From NCBI GenBank assembly GCA_938008005.1, contig CALLLZ010000128.1, positions 1-10,751 on the forward strand: a stretch of 10,751 nt of DNA, read 5' to 3'. Shown piece after piece: positions 1-5,932 of this stretch (position 1 is its first letter; each line of letters opens with the position of its first letter). The notes under the pieces were generated by a model. The model was not told the DNA's origin. It made no database searches and saw nothing but the letters and a program-made list of their open reading frames with translations. The stretch is from an uncultured Marinicella sp. GTDB taxonomy: Bacteria > Pseudomonadota > Gammaproteobacteria > Xanthomonadales > Marinicellaceae. Position numbers and translations under genes: made by a program.

Positions 1-186
1 GGAAGATAACACTCCAGGACGAGTTCAAGGATATAAGTTAACAAGAGATTTAAAACTTAACTGCCTGCTAAACATATAAAGGAATCAAAAGGATTAAAAC
101 GCTCAAGGATGAGCCACTGGTTTCAAAAACACTTAACCGCACATCAGTAAACATTCCAAAGATTAAAAGTTCAAAAAATCTACATT

Positions 187-217
187 ATTCCAGCCGAGCT
201 TTAGCGAGAGCTGGAAT
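187..217. repeat. REP-like palindrome (8-bp perfect arms)
   Basis: ATTCCAGC at 187-194 is perfectly complementary to GCTGGAAT at 210-217, with a 15-base centre. Short palindromes with ATTCC...GGAAT arms are common dispersed intergenic repeats in proteobacteria, so a REP-like element is the most likely reading. No T-run follows on either strand, so it does not look like an intrinsic terminator. Only one copy is visible, so the dispersed-repeat label is inference. Confidence 0.5.
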
Positions 218-354
218 CTGGTATTATTGTAAAAAACGTCCAGAGTAGCAAAACTCCCATACATTATCAATGTAGGAACTTGGCAAACGAGAAATGATGT
301 TCACAAAAATCAATACATAGTGTCGTTTTATAGTTGTGTTATTTTGGTGTTTGC

Positions 355-373
355 TATCCAAATAAGTTGGATA
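355..373. promoter_or_regulatory. Perfect inverted repeat upstream of the SUKH gene
   Basis: TATCCAA (355-361) and TTGGATA (367-373) are perfect 7-bp arms around a 5-base centre, ending 59 bases before the ATG at 433. The size and position suit an operator for a dimeric regulator overlapping the promoter, or a hairpin in the leader RNA. No T-run follows, so it is not a terminator. No regulator gene is visible nearby. Confidence 0.35.
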
Positions 374-417
374 TAGGTATGTTTACGAGTTATTAAACTT
401 GACTTGGGATTTAGAAT

Positions 418-424
418 GAGAGGG
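418..424 (+). promoter_or_regulatory. Ribosome binding site fixing the start at 433
   Basis: GAGAGGG at 418-424 lies 8 bases before ATG 433. An alternative in-frame GTG at 424 would overlap this Shine-Dalgarno sequence and have no site of its own, so ATG 433 is preferred. Confidence 0.6.
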
Positions 425-432
425 TGCTGATT

Positions 433-870
433 ATGAAGAAACCAGTTTTAGGTGTCGATGAAAAAGAAATAGAAAAGGCAGAAATAGAGTTGGGTATTTG
501 TTTTCCAGAAACTTTAAGAAAAGCATGGAAAACATACAATGTAATAGAATTAAGAGGAGGGTGGTTTATATACCCTGTTTTTGACAGACATAACCCTCGT
601 AAGACTTGTAGCCATATAGTATATGCAAACACATGTGGGCGGTGGGACGTTATGCCTAAGAGTTTATTGACAATAGCGGAGAATGGAAGCGGTAACCAGT
701 TGGTGGTTAAGGTCAAAAACAATAAAGCCAGTGAAACAGTTTATCATTGGCAGCATGATACCGGCAGATTGAAAATATGGAAACCTGGAATTGATTCAAT
801 TTTAACTGAGGCAATAAAATCAAGAAAACAGGTAAAAGACTTGAGTCAGAAGTTTCTGGGGAAAAAGTAA
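433..870 (+). CDS. SUKH (SMI1/KNR4-like) family protein, possible immunity protein
   Basis: A 145-residue soluble protein without signal peptide or membrane segment. Residues 13-44 match the SUKH opening pattern: a helix with I-E-K-x-E-x-x-L-G, then F-P-E-T-L-R-K-x-W-x-x-Y, then a G-G-W turn. The later block around residues 82-92 (E-N-G-S-G-N-Q-L-V-V) resembles the D/N-G-x-G-x-x-hydrophobic strand of the same fold, and V-Y-H-W-x-H-D-T-G at 103-111 fits its last strands. Many bacterial SUKH proteins are immunity proteins that bind and block a polymorphic toxin from the same locus; others have no known partner. No toxin gene is visible on either side, and a cognate toxin could lie left of the window. 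The gene is the only + strand gene here and is convergent with mupP. The start at 433 rests on the GAGAGGG site. The family call is fairly firm; the immunity role is inference. Confidence 0.7.
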   Translation: MKKPVLGVDEKEIEKAEIELGICFPETLRKAWKTYNVIELRGGWFIYPVFDRHNPRKTCSHIVYANTCGRWDVMPKSLLTIAENGSGNQLVVKVKNNKASETVYHWQHDTGRLKIWKPGIDSILTEAIKSRKQVKDLSQKFLGKK

Positions 871-923
871 ATTATAGAGAGGCTCTCGTTATCACAAGAA
901 TGGCAGGATAAGTTGAAGAGGAA

Positions 924-1601
924 TCATGATAAATTTTTGTGTTTTATCAATCTATCCAAATCAGAAGTACAATGAATTTGATAACCAGCCCCCCACTCCT
1001 CAACCCTATCCTCTGGCGCTAAATAACCCCACATGGCCACCGCCGATTGCATGCCGGCATTATGTGCTCCATCTATATCAGACTGGGCATCTCCTAAATA
1101 CAAAGTGGTCGCAGGATTGATATTCATTTTTTCAGCGGCGAGTAATAAGGGTTTTGGGTCGGGTTTGGCCACACCAACCTCATCAGCGCAGATAAGAACT
1201 TTTGTAGTTTTAAGTTCGTTAATTGCAGCAACCACGGGCTTAGCCAGCCATGAAGGTTTATTGGTGACGATACCCCAAGGAATTCGGTTTTGGTCTAAAT
1301 GTTTTATCATTTCAGCGATGCCATCGAATAGTTTGCTGTGGGTATTGAGTTGTTGTTGATAGATTTCCAAATACTCTTTTCTCAAAGATTCCAGCAGTTC
1401 AGCAGGTGGGTCATTGAACACTGATTTGACCAAGGCCACTGCACCTTTAGATATGTATTGGCGAAACTCTGAAACGTTCAAGTTATGTTCAATCTGGTGC
1501 TTATCAGCCAAAGTAGCCAAAGCATGGATCATGTCTATGGCTGTATCGACCAGTGTTCCGTCTAAGTCGAATAGCACAGCTGAAAATTGGGTGTCAGTCA
1601 T
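924..1601 (-). CDS. mupP: HAD-family phosphatase, probable N-acetylmuramic acid 6-phosphate phosphatase MupP
   Basis: A 225-residue cytoplasmic haloacid-dehalogenase phosphatase. All four HAD motifs are present: DLDGT at 12-16 (nucleophile D12, acid/base D14), T113 in V-T-N-K-P, K146 in K-P-D-P, and G-D-x-x-x-D at 170-175 for magnesium. The helical cap between motifs I and II makes it Gph/MupP-like. W-G-I-V-T-N-K-P (109-116), the L-I-C-A-D stretch and the late W-G-Y-x-x-P-E-D block resemble Pseudomonas MupP more than classical phosphoglycolate phosphatase. MupP dephosphorylates MurNAc-6-phosphate in peptidoglycan recycling, ahead of AmgK and MurU. The position directly after ubiG is the same as in Pseudomonas, which strengthens the call. 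ATG 1601 sits inside the end of ubiG (8-bp overlap), suggesting translational coupling. A TTG at 1619 would add six residues and is less likely. The alternative is a phosphoglycolate phosphatase (gph). Confidence 0.85.
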   Translation of the reverse strand: MTDTQFSAVLFDLDGTLVDTAIDMIHALATLADKHQIEHNLNVSEFRQYISKGAVALVKSVFNDPPAELLESLRKEYLEIYQQQLNTHSKLFDGIAEMIKHLDQNRIPWGIVTNKPSWLAKPVVAAINELKTTKVLICADEVGVAKPDPKPLLLAAEKMNINPATTLYLGDAQSDIDGAHNAGMQSAVAMWGYLAPEDRVEEWGAGYQIHCTSDLDRLIKHKNLS

Positions 1602-2301
1602 TAGTTTTTTGCACCGCAATAAAATAATTGATGTCCAAATCCTGTTTATCTAAGCTGGCCGACTGGGTTATCGGGTTGTAGCGCATGCCTGAGATGTCTT
1701 CGATACGGACTGCTTTGTTGTTCAGCACCTTAACCAGTTCGGAGGGTTTAATAAATTGTTCAAAATGATGGGTGCCTTTGGGTACGATTTTAAGCACATG
1801 TTCAGCTGCAAATATGCCCAACATCATCGCTTTGGGTGTGCGGTTAAGTGTGGATAAAAACAGCCAACCACCAGGTTTTAAGGCTTTTAAACAGGCATCA
1901 ATGATGCTTTCTGGGTCAGGTACATGCTCAAGCATTTCTAAACAACAAACCACATCTTGTGACCCTGGGTTTTCATCTGCAAATAACTCGATGCTTTGTT
2001 GTTGGTAATTAATTTTTAAACCCGACTCATGTAAGTGCAGTTTAGCGGTTTGCAAAGAGGCTTTAGATAAGTCTAAGCCGGTTACTTCAGCGCCAGTGGA
2101 AGCCAAGGCTTCAGATAAGATGCCGCCGCCACAGCCCACATCCAATACGCTCTGATCATCGATTCTGACTTGATCAGTGATGTATTTAAGGCGTACCGGA
2201 TTGATTTGGTGCAGGGTTTTGAATGGGCCTTGCAAATCCCACCAAAAAGCCGCTTGGCTGTCGAACTGTTCAATTTCGTGGTCGTAGTGGTTGGCACTCA
2301 T
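1594..2301 (-). CDS. ubiG: Ubiquinone biosynthesis O-methyltransferase UbiG
   Basis: A 235-residue class I SAM-dependent methyltransferase, close to the usual length of about 240. It catalyses both O-methylation steps of ubiquinone synthesis, on the 2-polyprenyl-6-hydroxyphenol intermediate and on 3-demethylubiquinol. The N-terminal F-W-D-x-x-G-P-F-K-x-L-H-x-I-N-P-x-R segment (about 19-37) is typical of UbiG. Motif I, V-L-D-V-G-C-G-G-G, is at 52-60, the acidic ribose-binding residue D77 is in G-L-D-L-S, and C-L-E-M-L-E-H-V-P at 120-128 and L-K-P-G-G at 141-145 are the post-I and later motifs. S-T-L-N-R-T-P-K (150-157) and V-P-K-G-T-H-x-x-E-x-F-I-K-P (173-186) are diagnostic of the family. It leads the ubiG-mupP pair. 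Its leader contains a -10-like TAAAAT (+ strand 2335-2340) without a good -35. Only a weak purine-rich site (GAAAAG) precedes the ATG. Confidence 0.95.
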   Translation of the reverse strand: MSANHYDHEIEQFDSQAAFWWDLQGPFKTLHQINPVRLKYITDQVRIDDQSVLDVGCGGGILSEALASTGAEVTGLDLSKASLQTAKLHLHESGLKINYQQQSIELFADENPGSQDVVCCLEMLEHVPDPESIIDACLKALKPGGWLFLSTLNRTPKAMMLGIFAAEHVLKIVPKGTHHFEQFIKPSELVKVLNNKAVRIEDISGMRYNPITQSASLDKQDLDINYFIAVQKTND

Positions 2302-2410
2302 CGTTGATGCTTTTCAATAATTAATTATGCAGCTATTTTACACCGTTTGGAGGCTGGTGAGGTTCTTTCTCAATATCCAAATAAACTGTTGCTAGGTTGC
2401 CACACCTGTC

Positions 2411-3994
2411 TTACTCAAATCCATTTTTAAAAAGAGGCTTTTCTCTACCAAATAACACAAAGCTGTTACCATTTGGATCAGCGCCTGGGGCACCGATGAT
2501 CAGATCATCAATGCCATCACCATTGATGTCACCGGCGGCACTGATTGAGTATCCAGAAGCATCATCTGCTGCCACGCCATTAATAGTGAAACCATTTTTG
2601 CCATTCAGATTATTGAGATTAAAGGGGTTAGGCAAGCCGGTATCAGAACCAAACACCACATAACTGCTACCAGCTCTACTGTTACCATTCGGATCAGCGC
2701 CTATGCCACCGATAATCAGATCATCAATACCATCGCCATTGATATCACCTGCGTTACTGACGGAGCGTCCAGATAGATCATCTGCCGCCACGCCATTAGT
2801 GGTAAAACCATTGAGGCCATTGATGTCACCGAGATTAAGTGGGTTGGGTAAGTCATTATCAGAACCAAACACCACATAGCTGCTACCAGCATCACTGTTT
2901 GCACTATAAGCACCGATGATCAGATCATCGATACCATCACCATTAACATCACCGGCGGCACTGACTGAGCTTCCAGAAAAATCACCTACTGCCACGCCAT
3001 TAATAGTGAAACCATTTTTGCCATTCAGGTTATTGAGATTAAAGGGGTTAGGTAGACGACTATCAGAACCAAACACTACATAACTGTTACCTGCTCTACT
3101 GTTACCATTCGGATCGGCGCCTATGGCACCAATGATAAGATCATCAATACCATCGCCATTGACGTCACCTGCGGCACTGACTGAGCCTCCAGAAAAGTCA
3201 TCTGCTGCCTCGCCATTAATGGTAAAACCATTGAGGCCATTCAGGTTGCTGAGGTTAAAGGGGTTGGGCAGGCCAGTATCAGAACCAAATACCACATAAC
3301 TGCTACCTGCTCTACTTTTACCATTGGGAGTAGCGAGATGAGCACCAATGATCAAATCGTCAATACCATCGCCATTGATGTCGCCGGCGGCACTGACGGA
3401 AATTCCAGAGCGCTCCAATATCGCCACGCCATTAATAGTAAAACCATTTTGGCCGTTTAGGTTGCTGAGGTTAAGCGGATTGGGCAGACCCGTATCAGAG
3501 CCAAACACCACATAGCTGCTACCAGCTTCGATATTACCATTGGGAGTAGCGAGATGGGCACCGATGATCAGATCATCGATACCATCGCCATTGACGTCAC
3601 CTGCGCTACTGACTGAGCCTCCAGATAAATCACCTGCTGCCACGCCGTTAATAGTAAAACCATTGAGGTTATTCAGATTGGCGAGGTTAAAGGGGTTGGG
3701 CAGGCCTGTATCAGAGCCAAAAACAACATAGCTACTACCTGCATTAATGTTACCATTCGGATCTGCGGCAGCGGCACCGATGATCAGGTCGTCAATACCA
3801 TCGCCATTGACATCACCAGCCGCACTGACTGAACCTCCAGATCCATCACCTGCCGCCACGCCGTTAATAGTAAAACCATTTTCGCCATTGGTTGTACCCA
3901 ATTGAAAGATTGGGTCAAACTGTGCATAAGCTGCTTGGGACAGTCCCAATGCCAAAGTGATAGAAACAAACATTGTTTTGCGTTTAATATGCAT
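2411..3994 (-). CDS. Secreted seven-repeat FG-GAP (integrin alpha-like) beta-propeller protein A
   Basis: A 527-residue exported protein. Residues 1-24 are a Sec signal peptide: basic H-I-K-R-K start, hydrophobic core, and A-Y-A before a predicted cut at Q25. The mature end Q-F-D-P is shared with B and has Q-F-N-P as its counterpart in C. Seven FG-GAP units of 68-72 residues follow. Each has a G-D-[VI]-N-G-D-G-I-D-D-L-I-I-G calcium loop, a V-V-F-G strand and an L-N-G-x-N-G-F-T-I-N-G linker. FG-GAP units fold as blades of a calcium-binding beta-propeller, as in integrin alpha heads, and seven units make one closed propeller. The last nine residues are KPLFKNGFE. No catalytic motif is visible; adhesion or ligand binding on the cell surface is inference. 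ATG 3994 is chosen over an in-frame ATG at 4030 because GGAAG lies 7 bases before it and because it puts the signal peptide at the N-terminus, aligned with B and C. Confidence 0.85.
   Translation of the reverse strand: MHIKRKTMFVSITLALGLSQAAYAQFDPIFQLGTTNGENGFTINGVAAGDGSGGSVSAAGDVNGDGIDDLIIGAAAADPNGNINAGSSYVVFGSDTGLPNPFNLANLNNLNGFTINGVAAGDLSGGSVSSAGDVNGDGIDDLIIGAHLATPNGNIEAGSSYVVFGSDTGLPNPLNLSNLNGQNGFTINGVAILERSGISVSAAGDINGDGIDDLIIGAHLATPNGKSRAGSSYVVFGSDTGLPNPFNLSNLNGLNGFTINGEAADDFSGGSVSAAGDVNGDGIDDLIIGAIGADPNGNSRAGNSYVVFGSDSRLPNPFNLNNLNGKNGFTINGVAVGDFSGSSVSAAGDVNGDGIDDLIIGAYSANSDAGSSYVVFGSDNDLPNPLNLGDINGLNGFTTNGVAADDLSGRSVSNAGDINGDGIDDLIIGGIGADPNGNSRAGSSYVVFGSDTGLPNPFNLNNLNGKNGFTINGVAADDASGYSISAAGDINGDGIDDLIIGAPGADPNGNSFVLFGREKPLFKNGFE
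2441..3874 (-). repeat. Seven tandem FG-GAP coding repeats in A (about 205-216 bp each)
   Basis: Seven direct repeats with about 210-bp periodicity encode one propeller blade each. They are not equally related. Bases 2581-2745 closely match 3001-3165 at an offset of exactly 420 (units 6 and 4). Units 2 and 3 share the 21 bases 3320-3340 with 3536-3556 (offset 216) and the residues AHLATPNG, found in no other unit. Unit 5 is four residues shorter. This indicates duplication or conversion of one- and two-unit segments. Confidence 0.85.
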
Positions 3995-4001
3995 AAGTAA
4001 A

Positions 4002-4006
4002 CTTCC
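4002..4006 (-). promoter_or_regulatory. Ribosome binding site of protein A
   Basis: GGAAG on the - strand lies 7 bases before ATG 3994. It decides the start in favour of 3994, because the in-frame ATG at 4030 would add 12 residues ahead of the signal peptide. Confidence 0.6.
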
Positions 4007-4018
4007 AGTCTTGACTTG

Positions 4019-4033
4019 TGTATGAAACATACA
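4019..4033. promoter_or_regulatory. Palindrome in the leader of protein A
   Basis: TGTATG-AAA-CATACA is a perfect 6-bp inverted repeat with a 3-base centre, 25-39 bases upstream of the A start codon. It could be an operator half-site pair or a small leader hairpin. No promoter could be assigned confidently in the 4021-4180 gap. Confidence 0.3.
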
Positions 4034-4120
4034 ACCTTACTGCGAAAACACAGTACTCAGATCTGAAAAACCCTGAAAAAATCTGAATTTCATCAGGAAA
4101 AGTCTTTAAACTAAGGTTGT
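4031..4120. repeat. Long-range inverted repeat flanking an A-rich segment
   Basis: ACAACCTTA at 4031-4039 is perfectly complementary to TAAGGTTGT at 4112-4120, with 72 bases between. The interior is A-rich on the + strand and contains short direct repeats: CTGAAAAA at 4063-4070 and 4073-4080, and ATCTGAA at 4061-4067 and 4081-4087. The arms bracket the region where the promoter of A should lie. It may be a folding leader, a remnant of a small mobile element, or chance. Confidence 0.3.
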
Positions 4121-4180
4121 GTACAAGTTTTCAGTCAGTTTACTTTTAAGTTCTAACGCGCGTATTGAATGAATAAACTT

Positions 4181-5770
4181 TTACTCAAACCCATCCTTAA
4201 AAATAACATCATTGCCAAACACCACATAGCTGCTGCCGGCATTGGTATTGCCATCTGGATCGGCCAAGCGAGCACCCACAATCAGATCATCTAGACCATC
4301 ACCATTGACATCACCTGCTTCGCTGACCGAATAACCGGTGGTATCCAGTCGTTCAATACCATTCAGGGTAAGGCCATTGTTGCCATCGAGGGTAGATAAA
4401 TCGAATGGGTGCGGTAGGTTGCCATGACCAAACACCACATAGGCACTGCCAGCACCATTTTCGCCATTTGGATCAGCGCCATTGGCACCGATGATCAAGT
4501 CACCTATCCCATCGCCATTGACATCACCTGCACTGCTGACGGAAATGCCAGAATAATCATCGACTGCCACACCATTGAGGGTCAGGCCATTGGTACCATC
4601 TAGGGAGGCTAAATCAAAAGGGTGTGGTATGCCGGAATCAGCACCAAATATCACGTAACTGCTGCCCGCAAAACTGTTTCCACCTGGATCAGCACCGCGA
4701 GCACCGACAACGATATCATCTATGCCATCGTTATTAAAATCGCCTGCCCCATTCACTGAAAAACCCAAAAGGTCACCGGATGCCAGGCCATTAATGGCGA
4801 AACCATTGCTGCCATTAAGGGTAGATAAATTTAAGGTGTTAGAAAAACCGCTGTCTGAGCCAAACACCACATAGCTGGCACCAGCAGTTCCGGCTCGATC
4901 AGCGCCAATGATCAGGTCATCGATACCATCGGCATTGATGTCGCCTGCAGCACTGACAGAAGTGCCAGATCGGTCGAAAGCTGATATACCCTTGATGGTA
5001 AAACCATTACTGCCATCAAGGGTAGATAAATCCAAAGGGTGTGAAATGACAGCATCAGAACCAAAAACCACATAGCTGCTGCCAGCATTTGTGTCGCCGA
5101 TTGTGCTTGCGCCATCGGCACTGATAATCAAGTCGTCGATGCCATCGTCATTGATGTCGCCTGCTGAACTGACAGCACGTCCGGTTCGATCATTCATGCC
5201 AATCCCATGAAGTGCAAAGCCGTTGTTGCCATTGAGGGTGGATAAATTCAACGGGTTGGGTAAACTTGTATTCGAGCCAAATACCACATACGCGCTTCCA
5301 GCGTCAGTGACAGCATTTGGGTCTGCATACAGCGCACCAATGATTAAATCATCAAAACCATCGCCATTGATATCTCCAGCAGAATCAACAGAAAAGCCAG
5401 ATAAATCAACATCATTAACGCCGTTAATGGTAAAACCATTGCTGCCATTTAAAGTTGATAAATCAAATGGGTTGGCTAAACCGGCAGTGGTTCCAAAAAC
5501 GACATAACTGCTGCCAGCACGATCAGTCCCATTCGGGTCTGCATCATTGGCACCTATGATCACATCATCGATACCATCACCATTGATGTCACCGGCTGAC
5601 GAGACTGATACACCGGTGTTATCGAATTCAGCGACGCCATTGAATCTGATACCATTTAAGCCATCAAGGTCTGAGAGCTCAATGGTGGGGTCAAACTGGG
5701 CATTGGCACCACTTATTTGTGACAGGCACAAAGCCATTGAAACCGCTAAAGTGATCTTTTTTCGTTGCAT
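4181..5770 (-). CDS. Secreted seven-repeat FG-GAP (integrin alpha-like) beta-propeller protein B
   Basis: A 529-residue exported paralogue of A with the same plan. The signal peptide is 1-24 (MQRKKI start, A-N-A cut before Q25). A cysteine at position 15 lies in the hydrophobic core but does not form a lipobox, so signal peptidase I processing is expected. Seven FG-GAP units span about 41-518, each with L-[DN]-G-x-N-G-[FL] linkers. The calcium loops are less uniform than in A: unit 4 has D-I-N-A-D-G, unit 5 has D-F-N-N-D-G, and unit 6 reads D-G-I-G-D, where the otherwise conserved penultimate acid is a glycine. The tail is DVIFKDGFE. AAGGAA (+ strand 5779-5784) lies 8 bases before ATG 5770, a strong ribosome binding site. 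The gap to A is 186 bp and to C 162 bp, so separate transcription is as likely as one operon. A surface or extracellular binding role is inferred from the fold; no enzyme motif is seen. Confidence 0.85.
   Translation of the reverse strand: MQRKKITLAVSMALCLSQISGANAQFDPTIELSDLDGLNGIRFNGVAEFDNTGVSVSSAGDINGDGIDDVIIGANDADPNGTDRAGSSYVVFGTTAGLANPFDLSTLNGSNGFTINGVNDVDLSGFSVDSAGDINGDGFDDLIIGALYADPNAVTDAGSAYVVFGSNTSLPNPLNLSTLNGNNGFALHGIGMNDRTGRAVSSAGDINDDGIDDLIISADGASTIGDTNAGSSYVVFGSDAVISHPLDLSTLDGSNGFTIKGISAFDRSGTSVSAAGDINADGIDDLIIGADRAGTAGASYVVFGSDSGFSNTLNLSTLNGSNGFAINGLASGDLLGFSVNGAGDFNNDGIDDIVVGARGADPGGNSFAGSSYVIFGADSGIPHPFDLASLDGTNGLTLNGVAVDDYSGISVSSAGDVNGDGIGDLIIGANGADPNGENGAGSAYVVFGHGNLPHPFDLSTLDGNNGLTLNGIERLDTTGYSVSEAGDVNGDGLDDLIVGARLADPDGNTNAGSSYVVFGNDVIFKDGFE
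4214..5650 (-). repeat. Seven tandem FG-GAP coding repeats in B
   Basis: Seven direct repeats of about 200-216 bp. They are more diverged from one another at both DNA and protein level than those in A, suggesting an older or less homogenised array. Unit 4 is about five residues short, lacking the extended loop after the calcium site. Confidence 0.8.
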
Positions 5771-5932
5771 TCTTTAATTTCCTTGAGTTTTAAACCACCC
5801 CAACTTAATGCCGTTAAAGGGCTAAAATCACTGGAGAGACAGAAGTGGTATTTTACATAGCTTACGTGTGTTTTTGGTTAAACCTCGAAGTTCAGTTTTC
5901 ACCACACCAGTGAATTAAAGACAGGTGTTCAG

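Larger units (their letters stand above)
1..432. other. Intergenic region without a supported gene
   Basis: No convincing gene is seen here. An open frame on the + strand runs in from the left edge (bases 2-76, stop TAA at 77-79, 25 codons). It could be the tail of an upstream gene, but it is too short to recognise. The rest is AT-rich and holds two palindromic elements (187-217 and 355-373) and the leader of the SUKH gene. I looked for a sigma70 promoter. TTGCTA at 351-356 with a weak -10 near 372-379 is the best candidate, and it is poor. Confidence 0.6.

Noticed and set aside
411..722. 103-codon open frame on the - strand
   Set aside because: It lies opposite the SUKH gene, which has a clear family match and ribosome binding site; the translation has no recognisable features.
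877..887. GAGAG-G-CTCTC as a bidirectional terminator between the SUKH gene and mupP
   Set aside because: The stem can form only about four pairs once a loop is allowed, and there is no T-run on either side.
2441..3874. CRISPR-like or satellite repeat array
   Set aside because: The periodicity of about 210 bp is in frame, the differences are mostly synonymous or conservative, and the units encode FG-GAP blades. It is protein-coding repeat DNA.
4223..5770. B as a lipoprotein because of a cysteine in its signal peptide
   Set aside because: Cys15 lies in M-A-L-C within the hydrophobic core, not a lipobox, and a clear A-N-A signal peptidase I site follows, aligned with A and C.
5883..5930. Short inverted repeats after C (TTCAC/GTGAA and ACACC/GGTGT) as a terminator
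   Set aside because: The arms are only 5 bp, compete with each other and lack a downstream T-run on the - strand.
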